In this document: positions 25,319 through 32,494 of the stretch, piece after piece
Numbering within the stretch: the stretch's first letter is position 1
How the letters are laid out: each line of letters begins with the position of its first letter
NCBI RefSeq assembly: GCF_000308875.1
Contig: NZ_BAGL01000002.1
Location: 124,001 to 188,000, forward strand
Direction: 5' to 3'
Length of the DNA stretch: 64,000 bases
Source: Nocardia transvalensis NBRC 15921
GTDB taxonomy: Bacteria > Actinomycetota > Actinomycetes > Mycobacteriales > Mycobacteriaceae
Translations under genes and position numbers: made by a program
The notes under the pieces: model-generated
Databases searched by the model: none
What the model was told of the DNA's origin: nothing
Seen by the model: the letters and a program-made list of their open reading frames with translations, nothing else

Positions 25319-26521
25319 ATGACCGTCGACACCGAGGTGCGCCGATACCCCTTCGGCGAGCCCGTCCGCCTCGATATCCATCCACTGTTCGAGAAACTCC
25401 GCCGGGAGGAACCGGTGTCCCGCGTCGAGCTGCCCTTCGGCGGCGAGGGCTGGCTGGTCACCCGCTACGACGACGCCAAACTGGTGCTCGCCGACCGGCG
25501 GTTCAGCCGCGCCGTCACCGTCGATCGCGAGGACATCCCGCGCGCGACGCCGGCGCCGTCGCGGCCCGATTCGCTGCTGAGCATGGACCCGCCGGAACAC
25601 AGCCGGCTACGCAAACTGGTCGCCAAGGCGTTCACCGGCCGCCGCGTCGAACAGTTGCGCCCGCGCACGCGCGAGATCGTGGACGAGCGCCTCGCCGCGC
25701 TCGAGCGGTCCGGCTCGCCCGCGGATCTGGTGCAGCACTTCGCCCTTCCGCTGCCGGTCACCGTGATCTGCGAAATGCTCGGCGTGCCACCGCGGGACCA
25801 GCACCGGTTCCGGGATTTCTCCGACATGATGCTCTCCACCACCGCCTACACCCGCGAGCAGACCGATGCCGGGCGCGCGGCGCTGGAGGGTTACCTCGCG
25901 GAGCTGGTCGCCGAACGCCGGGCCGAACCGTCCGACGATCTGCTCGGCGCGCTGGTGGCCGCGCGCGACGAGGACGACCGGCTCACCGAATCCGAACTGG
26001 TCAATCTCGGTATCACGCTGCTGATCGCGGGACACGAGACGACCGCCAACCAGATCACCAACTTCACCTACCTGCTGCTCACCGAGCGCGAGTACTGGGA
26101 GTTGCTGCGGGAGCGGCCGGAACTGCTGCCCGGCGCGATCGAGGAGCTGCTGCGCTACGTGCAGCTGGGGTCCGGCGGCGGGCAGCCGCGGATCGCGACC
26201 GAGGATGTCGAGCTGAGCGGCGTCACCGTGCGGGCGGGCGAGGCGGTGTTCGTCAACACCCAGTCCGCCAATCGCGACGCCGCCGTCTTCGAGGATCCGG
26301 AGCGGCTGAACCTCACCCGCGCGCAGAATCCGCACGTGGCCTTCGGGCACGGCGCGCACCACTGCCTCGGTGCGCAACTGGCCCGCCTCGAGTTGCAGAT
26401 CGCCATCGACGCTCTGCTGCAACGGTTCCCGTCGCTGCGCCTGGCGGTGCCGGCCGAGGACGTGCCGTGGAAGACCGGGCTGCTCGTGCGCGGGCCGAAA
26501 TCCCTGCCGGTGAGCTGGTAG
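25319..26521 (+). CDS. Cytochrome P450
   Basis: A 400-residue soluble bacterial P450. The I-helix AGHETT is at 237-242, ExxR at 276-279 and the heme-ligand motif FGHGAHHCLG at 342-351, with Cys349. The next gene, 8 bp downstream, is a 3Fe-4S ferredoxin, its likely electron donor; a reductase is not nearby. Expression is probably controlled by the adjacent TetR through the twin palindromes. The substrate is unknown. Helix I has the acid-Thr pair needed for oxygen activation. Confidence 0.95.
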   Translation: MTVDTEVRRYPFGEPVRLDIHPLFEKLRREEPVSRVELPFGGEGWLVTRYDDAKLVLADRRFSRAVTVDREDIPRATPAPSRPDSLLSMDPPEHSRLRKLVAKAFTGRRVEQLRPRTREIVDERLAALERSGSPADLVQHFALPLPVTVICEMLGVPPRDQHRFRDFSDMMLSTTAYTREQTDAGRAALEGYLAELVAERRAEPSDDLLGALVAARDEDDRLTESELVNLGITLLIAGHETTANQITNFTYLLLTEREYWELLRERPELLPGAIEELLRYVQLGSGGGQPRIATEDVELSGVTVRAGEAVFVNTQSANRDAAVFEDPERLNLTRAQNPHVAFGHGAHHCLGAQLARLELQIAIDALLQRFPSLRLAVPAEDVPWKTGLLVRGPKSLPVSW

Positions 26522-26529
26522 GGGCGCGC

Positions 26530-26754
26530 ATGGCTGAGATCTGGCGGATCGAAGTGGACCGCGAGGCCTGCCTCGGTTCGGGCCTGTGCGCGGCCACCGC
26601 ACCGGAACACTTCGTGATCGTCGACGGCCGCTCCAGGCCCGTCGCCGAACGCGCCGAACCGGCCGAAGCCGTCGTCGACGCGGCCGAGTCCTGCCCGATC
26701 GAGGCGATCCTCGTCCGGGCCGACGACGGGCGCGTCATCGCCCCGGAGGAATAG
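26530..26754 (+). CDS. [3Fe-4S] ferredoxin
   Basis: A 74-residue ferredoxin of the P450-partner type. It has CLGSGLC (C-x5-C) near 15-21 and a later CP in SCPIEAI, giving three ligands as expected for one [3Fe-4S] cluster. The ATG lies 8 bp after the P450 stop, so the two are cotranscribed. It delivers electrons to the P450 heme. Confidence 0.93.
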   Translation: MAEIWRIEVDREACLGSGLCAATAPEHFVIVDGRSRPVAERAEPAEAVVDAAESCPIEAILVRADDGRVIAPEE

Positions 26755-26856
26755 GAGACCTCCGGACAACGCCTTCACCAGCTCCGACACCGTGGGCCGC
26801 CGAGCCGCTCGGCCCGGATTTCGCCGTAGGCGAAGCCGGCGGGGCGGCGGCATGGC

Positions 26857-26887
26857 TTGCTCTCAACCTTTGTTGAGGTCTTAGTGT
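26857..26887 (+). promoter_or_regulatory. MerR-type promoter before the ABC exporter
   Basis: TTGCTC (26857-26862) and TAGTGT (26882-26887) are separated by 19 bp. That overlong spacer contains most of the dyad CTCAAC-CTTT-GTTGAG (26862-26877). An overlong spacer with a central dyad is characteristic of promoters activated by MerR-family regulators, and the TCAA/TTGA half-sites resemble SoxR-like boxes. No MerR gene is in the window. Confidence 0.5.
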
Positions 26888-26929
26888 CGGTGCCCTCGGG
26901 TTGAATACCCGTGCGGAAGGAGTAGGCGA

Positions 26930-28810
26930 ATGAGTATCGAGTCGGAGGCGTGGGGTCAGCTCTACCGGCAGGCGCACGCGCCGCAGGAACGGCGCGCGCT
27001 CAGCCGCGCCACGGCTCGGCGGATCCTGCGCTTCGCCCAGCCACATCGGGCGAAGCTGATCGGGTTCCTCGTGTTCAGCGTGGTGTCGGCGGTGCTCGCG
27101 GTGGCCAACCCGGTCCTGGCCGGGCGGGTCGTCGACAATATCGTCGGGCAGGCCGCGCCGGGGTCGGTGGTGGGGCTCGCGGCGATCATCGGCGTGGTGG
27201 CGGTGCTGGATGCCGCGCTGGGGATCGTGATCCGTTGGCTGTCCTCGCGCATCGGCGAGGGCCTGATCCTCGACCTGCGCACGGCGGTCTTCGATCACGT
27301 GCAGCGGCTGCCGATCGCCTTCTTCACCCGCACGCGCACCGGCGCGCTGGTCAGCCGTTTGAACAACGACGTGATCGGCGCGCAGCGGGCGTTCAGCACC
27401 ACGCTGTCGGGGGTGGTCACCAATATCGTGACGCTCGTGCTCACCCTGGCGGTGATGGTGCGGCTGTCCTGGCAGATCACCCTGCTGGCGCTGGTCCTGT
27501 TGCCGCTGTTCATGATTCCCGCGCGGCGCATGGGGGTGCGGGTCGCCGGGATCCAGCGCGAGGCCGCGCAGCTCAACGCCGCGATGAGCACCCAGATGAC
27601 CGAGCGCTTCTCCGCGCCCGGCGCCACCCTGGTCAAGCTGTTCGGCCGGCTGCGGCAGGAGTCGTCCGAGTTTTCGCTGCGCGCCGAGCGGGTGCGCGAT
27701 ATCGGGGTGCGGACCGCCATGCTGCAGACCGTCTTCGTGACCGCCCTGACGCTGGTGTCGGCGCTGGCGGTAGCGCTGGTGTACGGGCTCGGCGGCTGGT
27801 ATGCGCTGCGCGGGCAGCTCGACGCCGGGTCGGTCGTCGCGCTGTCGCTGCTGCTGACGCGCCTGTACACGCCGCTCACCGCACTGGCCAGCGCCCGGGT
27901 CGACATCATGTCGGCGCTGGTGAGCTTCGAGCGGGTCTTCGAGGTGCTGGACCTGAAGCCGCTGATCGAGGACGCGCCCGATGCCGTCGCCGTGCCGGAG
28001 GGTCCGGTGGCGGTGGAGTTCGACGCGGTCCACTTCGGCTACCCGTCGGCCGACAAGGTGTCGCTGGCCTCGCTGGAGGATGTCGCGACCCTCGACACCC
28101 GCGGCGGCATCGAGGTGCTGCACGAGGTGTCGCTGCGGGCCGAGCCCGGGGAGATGGTGGCGCTGGTCGGGTCGTCGGGCGCCGGGAAATCGACCATCGC
28201 CCAGCTGGTCTCGCGGTTGTACGACGTGGACTCGGGGGCGGTCCGCCTCAACGGCGTCGACGTGCGGGGGCTGACGGCCCGCTCGATCCACGACACGGTC
28301 GGGCTGGTCACGCAGGACGGGCACCTGTTCCACGACAGCATCCGCGCCAACCTGCTGCTGGCGCGTCCGGAGGCCGCCGAGGCGGATCTGTGGGATGCGT
28401 TGCGCCGCGCCCGATTGCACGATCTGGTGGCCTCGCTGCCCGACGGCCTGGACACCGTGGTCGGCGAGCGCGGCTACCGGCTCTCGGGCGGCGAGCGCCA
28501 GCGCCTGACCATCGCCCGCCTGCTGCTCAAGCAGCCGCGCGTGGTGATCCTGGACGAGGCCACCGCCGCACTGGATTCCACCTCGGAGGCGGCCGTGCAG
28601 GAGGCGCTGGCCGAGGCCCTGGAGGGCAGGACGGCCCTGGTGATCGCCCACCGCCTGTCCACCATCCGCAATGCCGACCAGATCCTGGTCCTGGAGGAGG
28701 GCCGCATCATCGAGCGGGGTACGCACGCGAACCTCCTTGCGGCGGAAGGCAGGTACGCGGAGCTGTACCGCACCCAGTTCGCCGATGATTCGGAGCCGGT
28801 GGCGGCGTAG
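26930..28810 (+). CDS. ABC exporter, fused membrane and ATPase domains
   Basis: A 626-residue half-transporter. The membrane domain (about 35-325) has six helices including LVSRLNNDV. The nucleotide-binding domain (about 355-615) has Walker A GSSGAGKST, signature LSGGERQR, Walker B VVILDEA and the H-loop AHRLST. Homodimeric exporters of this type move lipids or drugs out of the cell. An insert (TLDTRGGIE) lies just before the ATPase core. It follows the P450/ferredoxin pair by 175 bp under its own apparent MerR-type promoter. The substrate is unknown. Confidence 0.93.
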   Translation: MSIESEAWGQLYRQAHAPQERRALSRATARRILRFAQPHRAKLIGFLVFSVVSAVLAVANPVLAGRVVDNIVGQAAPGSVVGLAAIIGVVAVLDAALGIVIRWLSSRIGEGLILDLRTAVFDHVQRLPIAFFTRTRTGALVSRLNNDVIGAQRAFSTTLSGVVTNIVTLVLTLAVMVRLSWQITLLALVLLPLFMIPARRMGVRVAGIQREAAQLNAAMSTQMTERFSAPGATLVKLFGRLRQESSEFSLRAERVRDIGVRTAMLQTVFVTALTLVSALAVALVYGLGGWYALRGQLDAGSVVALSLLLTRLYTPLTALASARVDIMSALVSFERVFEVLDLKPLIEDAPDAVAVPEGPVAVEFDAVHFGYPSADKVSLASLEDVATLDTRGGIEVLHEVSLRAEPGEMVALVGSSGAGKSTIAQLVSRLYDVDSGAVRLNGVDVRGLTARSIHDTVGLVTQDGHLFHDSIRANLLLARPEAAEADLWDALRRARLHDLVASLPDGLDTVVGERGYRLSGGERQRLTIARLLLKQPRVVILDEATAALDSTSEAAVQEALAEALEGRTALVIAHRLSTIRNADQILVLEEGRIIERGTHANLLAAEGRYAELYRTQFADDSEPVAA

Positions 28811-28819
28811 CCGAGGGGT

Positions 28820-28870
28820 GCACAGCCCCGTGTTTCCGGCCGAGAGCATGCCGGAAACACGGGGCTGTGC
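28820..28870 (+). terminator. 20-bp-stem hairpin after the ABC exporter
   Basis: Perfect 20-bp arms (28820-28839 and 28851-28870, starting GCACAGCCCCGTGTTTCCGG) enclose an 11-base loop. It starts 10 bp after the stop. The right arm merges into the repeat array that follows. Confidence 0.8.
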
Positions 28871-29020
28871 GTGTTGGTGTCGGAACACGGCTTACGTGTC
28901 GTTGGGAAACGCTGGGCTTACGTGTCTTTGGCAAAACTGGGCTTGCGTCTTGTTGGGAAGCACGGGGCTTTGCGGTGTTGTTCGGAAGCACGAGGCTCGC
29001 GTGTTGTTGCCGTGTCGGCG
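28844..29020. repeat. Degenerate 25-27-bp tandem repeats, about 6.5 units
   Basis: Units begin near 28844, 28871, 28896, 28922, 28947, 28974 and 29001 (partial). The approximate consensus is GTGTTGTTGGGAA followed by GCACGGGGCTTGC. Divergence between units is high, and length varies by one or two bases. They fill the gap between the ABC exporter and the convergent NTF2-like gene. No spacers, so not CRISPR. A related array lies at 34.9 kb. Confidence 0.7.
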
Positions 29021-29045
29021 CGGCGCGATTCGGGTGGGTTGCGGA

Positions 29046-29447
29046 TCAGGGGACTGCGCCGTAGGTGCGGGCCAGGGCGAGGCTGTCTTCGTGGGGGTTG
29101 TAGCGGGTGATGTGGCCGTGCTCGACGGTGAAGTGGAAGGCGAAGGGGGAGACGAACAGGTTGCCGGTCACGAGGACGCGTTGTCGCATATTTCCCAGGG
29201 CGACTGCGTGTTCGCCGTCTACGACGATGCGATCCACCGTCAGGTCCTCGGCGTGGAGGTGGGTGGGGAGGTCACGGAAGAAGGCGGCGGCCTCGGCGCG
29301 GGTGGTGCGGCGGCCGGTCCACGGAACCTCCTGCGCGCCATAGACATTCCAGTCGACGTGTTCGGCGAACAGCTCGCCGAGGCGGTCGAAGTCGCCCGAG
29401 CGGGCGCGCCGGAAGAACTCCTCCACGACTGTCCTCGTATCGTCCAT
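29046..29447 (-). CDS. NTF2-like/SnoaL-like protein
   Basis: 133 residues with the small alpha+beta cone fold pattern: an N-terminal helix (TVVEEFFRRARSGDFDRL), FAEHVDWNVYG, and a strand-rich end with FAFHFTVEHGHITRY. Such proteins are small isomerase/hydrolase-like or ligand-binding proteins. The ATG has GAGGAG upstream. It lies 51 bp after the MFS gene on the same strand and is probably cotranscribed in the TetR-controlled unit. The substrate is unknown. Confidence 0.85.
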   Translation of the reverse strand: MDDTRTVVEEFFRRARSGDFDRLGELFAEHVDWNVYGAQEVPWTGRRTTRAEAAAFFRDLPTHLHAEDLTVDRIVVDGEHAVALGNMRQRVLVTGNLFVSPFAFHFTVEHGHITRYNPHEDSLALARTYGAVP

Positions 29448-29498
29448 GGTTGATTACTCCTCGTATTCTGCTGGCGGAAAAGATATTTCGGTGCGGTG

Positions 29499-30695
29499 TC
29501 AGACCCGGGCCGACACCGGTTCGCGATCGACGCGGTCGATGGTGTTCCGGGATCGGCTGCGGGACAGCGCGTTCCACCAGGCGACGACGCCCAGGGCCGT
29601 CACGGCCAGCCCCACGCCGATCCAGGCCACCGCCGGGTAGTCCAGGCCCGCGCCGATCGCGAGCCCGCCGACCCACGGGCCGACGGTGATGCCGACGTTG
29701 AACGCGCAGGTGTTGGCGGCGGCGCCGAGGGTGGGCGCGGCCGGTGCGAGGGCGAAGACCCGGCTGTTGAGCAGCGGGTTGATACCGAGCGCGAAGCCGC
29801 CCAGCAGGAAGGCCAGCACCACGGTCGGGACGGGGTGGGAGAGAGTGAGGGCCAGCAGGGTCAGGGTGAGGACGAGCGCGGAGACGCCCACGCCCAGCGT
29901 CCGCATCGGGTACGCGTCGGCGGTCCTGCCGCCCACGGCGATGCCCACGACCGCGCCCAGACCGTAGATCAGTAGCACGATCGGGACCCAGCCGTCCGCC
30001 ATCCCGGTGGCCTCGGTGACCAGGACGCCGAGATAGGCGAACACCGCCATCTGCGCGGAGGTCGTCAGGATCGTGGTGCCGTAGAGGAGGAATACCGGCC
30101 TGGTCGCCAAGGCGCGCAGCTCGTTTCGCACCCGCGGGACCTCGACGGGCCGCGTATTCGGGATCATCGCCAGTACGCAGATCATGGTCAGCGCCGCCAG
30201 CAGCGCGACCGCCCAGAAGGCGGCCCGCCAACCCAGATGCTGGCCGATGAAGGTACCGCCGGGGAGGCCGGCGATATTGGCGACCGCGAATCCACCGGCG
30301 ACGACGCTCATCGCCTTACCGCGCGCGGTGTCGCGCACCAGCCCGACGGCCGTCAGCGACGCCACCGCCCAGAATCCGGCGTAGACGAAGGCGGCCAGCA
30401 CCCGGGTCGCGAGCAGCACCCAGTAGTCGGAGGTCAGCGCGCCGACGATATGCGCACCGACGAAGACCGCGAGGAAGGAGAGCAGCGCGGTACGCCTCGA
30501 CCATCGCGCGGTCACGACCGCCAGAATCGGCGCGCCCACCAGCATGCCGATCGCGAACGCCGAGATGAGCCACCCCGCCTGGGGCACGGAAACGCCCAGG
30601 CTGCCGGATATCTCGGTGAGCAGTCCGGAGAGCATCAGCTCGGACGTGCCCTGGGCGAAGATCGCCAGGCCCAGGACGTACACGGCGACGGGCAT
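29499..30695 (-). CDS. MFS efflux transporter (DHA1, Cmx/AraJ-like)
   Basis: 398 residues with about 12 membrane helices. The N-terminus (VYVLGLAIFAQGTSELMLSG) is typical of the AraJ/CmlA-Cmx drug-efflux branch, and the loop 2-3 motif area is ARWSRR. The start has GGAAGGA upstream. Two palindromic operators lie in the 112 bp between this gene and the upstream TetR gene, so it is the likely target of repression. Export of a small toxic compound by proton antiport is expected; the ligand is unknown. Confidence 0.9.
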   Translation of the reverse strand: MPVAVYVLGLAIFAQGTSELMLSGLLTEISGSLGVSVPQAGWLISAFAIGMLVGAPILAVVTARWSRRTALLSFLAVFVGAHIVGALTSDYWVLLATRVLAAFVYAGFWAVASLTAVGLVRDTARGKAMSVVAGGFAVANIAGLPGGTFIGQHLGWRAAFWAVALLAALTMICVLAMIPNTRPVEVPRVRNELRALATRPVFLLYGTTILTTSAQMAVFAYLGVLVTEATGMADGWVPIVLLIYGLGAVVGIAVGGRTADAYPMRTLGVGVSALVLTLTLLALTLSHPVPTVVLAFLLGGFALGINPLLNSRVFALAPAAPTLGAAANTCAFNVGITVGPWVGGLAIGAGLDYPAVAWIGVGLAVTALGVVAWWNALSRSRSRNTIDRVDREPVSARV

Positions 30696-30706
30696 CGCAT
30701 TCCTTC

Positions 30707-30730
30707 CTTTTGGATCATTCAGTCCAGAAT
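30707..30730. promoter_or_regulatory. TetR operator A upstream of the MFS gene
   Basis: CTTTTGGA-N8-TCCAGAAT, an imperfect version of ATTTTGGA-N8-TCCAAAAT. It lies 12 bp upstream of the MFS start codon, so bound repressor would block the RNA polymerase or the ribosome site. The centre is 42 bp (about four helical turns) from operator B. Confidence 0.65.
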
Positions 30731-30748
30731 CAAGGCATCTGACTGCCT

Positions 30749-30772
30749 ATTTTGGATCAATCAGTACAAAAT
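30749..30772. promoter_or_regulatory. TetR operator B upstream of the MFS gene
   Basis: ATTTTGGA-N8-TACAAAAT, with one mismatch in the right arm. It shares the inner TCA.TCAG sequence with operator A. The two operators face the same side of the helix, suggesting paired binding. Confidence 0.65.
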
Positions 30773-30807
30773 CAGAGCAAGCGAAAACAACACTCGGACA
30801 AGATGAT

Positions 30808-31380
30808 TCACAGACAGGTCAGCGCAACCGTGGCGATGGCCTCCAGCGTTTGCCGGTCGGCACCGCCGCGCGCCGCCACCCGCATACCACCGATCGTGGC
30901 GATGACGAATTGCGCGAGATCGGGCGCGGCCGCGCCCTTGCGGATCTCACCGGCGCGCTGGCCGGCCGCGATCACCGCGGCCAGGGCGCCCGCACGTACA
31001 TCGAGGTCGGCGCGCAGCATGCGATCGATCTCCGGATCACGCTGTCCCAGTTCGACCGTCGCGTTCACGACCAGGCAGCCCAGCGGATCGTCCTCGGGCG
31101 CATCGACGATCCGCCACAGCAGCGTCCGGATCTTCTCCTTCGCCGAGCCGTCCCCGTCGAGCACCTCGAACGTGCCGGAGTTCTTGTCGGCCATGTACCG
31201 CCGCAGCGCCCGCTCGTACAGGTCGTGCTTGCTGGCGAAGGTGTTGTAGATGCTGCTGCGGCCCAGACCCGTTGCGGCGCAGAGGTCCTGCGTCGACGTG
31301 CCCTCGTATCCGGCGTCCCAGAACGCGCGCATGGCCGCGTCCAGGGCATGCTCCTCGTCGAACTGCTTGGGTCGTGCCAT
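30808..31380 (-). CDS. TetR-family regulator of the MFS operon
   Basis: 190 residues. The helix-turn-helix is at about 8-52 (ALDAAMRAFWDAGYEGTSTQ, then TGLGRSSIYNTFASKHDLY). The C-terminus resembles TetR_C domains of YcdC/AcrR-like efflux regulators. The ATG at 31380 fits the family start MARPKQFDEE; a further ATG six codons upstream would lie inside operator C. A matching palindrome sits before its own gene and two sit before the MFS gene, so it probably represses both. Confidence 0.92.
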   Translation of the reverse strand: MARPKQFDEEHALDAAMRAFWDAGYEGTSTQDLCAATGLGRSSIYNTFASKHDLYERALRRYMADKNSGTFEVLDGDGSAKEKIRTLLWRIVDAPEDDPLGCLVVNATVELGQRDPEIDRMLRADLDVRAGALAAVIAAGQRAGEIRKGAAAPDLAQFVIATIGGMRVAARGGADRQTLEAIATVALTCL

Positions 31381-31396
31381 GCGCTCACCATAACAC

Positions 31397-31420
31397 ATTT
31401 TGGATACATCGGTCCAAAAT
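31397..31420. promoter_or_regulatory. TetR operator C upstream of the TetR gene
   Basis: ATTTTGGA-N8-TCCAAAAT with perfect 8-bp arms, 17 bp upstream of the TetR start and just after the YhdH-type gene. It is the best match of the three sites, consistent with tight autoregulation. Confidence 0.7.
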
Positions 31421-31456
31421 AGTCGATCGAGCGCGAGACGTGCGTCGATCGCAGGC

Positions 31457-32464
31457 TCAGAACTCCCCGGCGACCCCGAGTACGGTGCGGCCGGAGTGCC
31501 CGCCCGAGCGGATGGATTCCAGAACCTCTCCTACGCGGGTGATCGGTGCGTAGTTCTCGTAGTCCGAAAGATGTTGCGGTTTCAGGTCCTTGCCCAGCCG
31601 CGTCCACAGTTCGCGGCGCTTCTCGATCGGGAAGTGGGCCGAGTCGATGCCCAGCAGCGAGACGCCGCGCAGGATGAACGGCATGACGGTGGTGGGGAGA
31701 TCGGCCCCTCCGGTGAGGCCGCTGACCGCCGCTGCCCCGCCGTAGCGGATCGTACTCAGCACGTAGGCAAGGGATTTGCCGCCGACGCTGTCGACCGCGC
31801 CCGCCCAGTTCGCCTTGGACAGCGGGCGGAGCTTCGCCTCGGGATCCTCCGGCAGCCGCCCGATGACCGATGTCGCGCCGAGGGCCGCCAGCCGCTCGCC
31901 CGCGTCGGTCTTACCGGTCGAGGCCACCACCTCGAATCCGAGTCCGCCCAGGATGTCCACCGCGACGGTGCCGACGCCGCCGGTCGCGCCGGTCACCAGT
32001 ACCGGGCCGTCGGACGGCGTGAGGCCGCGCTCGAGCAGCGCCTGCACGCTCATCGCCGCGGTGAATCCGGCGGTGCCCACGGCGGCGGCCTCCCGCGGGG
32101 TCAGGGTCTCCAGCTTCACCACCCACTCGGCCGGGACCCGGGCGTACTCGGCGAATCCGCCGTTGTGCGCGACGCCGATGTCGTAGCCGTGCGCCACCAC
32201 CAGGTCACCGGGCGCGAAGCCGGGGTCCTCGGAGGTGACGACCTCGCCGGTCAGATCGATGCCGGGAATGATCGGATACTCGCGCACCACCCCGCCGCGG
32301 GGTGTGATCGCCAGCCCGTCCTTGAAGTTCGCACTGGAAAAGTGCACCTTGATCGTCACCGTGCCCGGCCCGAGGAAGTCGTCGCCGACCTCCTCACGCG
32401 CCAGTGTCACGCCGTCGTCGGTCTCGTGTGCCACCATCGCCCAGAACTGCATGGGTCCGAGCAT
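31457..32464 (-). CDS. YhdH/AcuI-type quinone oxidoreductase (acrylyl-CoA reductase family)
   Basis: A 335-residue zinc-free medium-chain reductase. It has FKDGLAITPRGGVV near the N-terminus, PGIDLTGEVV and the nucleotide motif VTGATGGVGTVAVDIL near 155-170. YhdH proteins reduce acrylyl-CoA-like enoyl thioesters or quinones with NADPH. An in-frame ATG four codons in is a possible alternative start. The gene ends 37 bp before operator C, so it is upstream of and separate from the TetR unit. Confidence 0.9.
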   Translation of the reverse strand: MLGPMQFWAMVAHETDDGVTLAREEVGDDFLGPGTVTIKVHFSSANFKDGLAITPRGGVVREYPIIPGIDLTGEVVTSEDPGFAPGDLVVAHGYDIGVAHNGGFAEYARVPAEWVVKLETLTPREAAAVGTAGFTAAMSVQALLERGLTPSDGPVLVTGATGGVGTVAVDILGGLGFEVVASTGKTDAGERLAALGATSVIGRLPEDPEAKLRPLSKANWAGAVDSVGGKSLAYVLSTIRYGGAAAVSGLTGGADLPTTVMPFILRGVSLLGIDSAHFPIEKRRELWTRLGKDLKPQHLSDYENYAPITRVGEVLESIRSGGHSGRTVLGVAGEF

Positions 32465-32494
32465 AGGTGCGCGGCGGGGCGGATGCGGTGTGGC

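Noticed and set aside
26735..28888. A 717-codon antisense frame over the ABC exporter
   Set aside because: Fully antisense to a gene with intact Walker A, signature and H-loop motifs; no ribosome-binding site.
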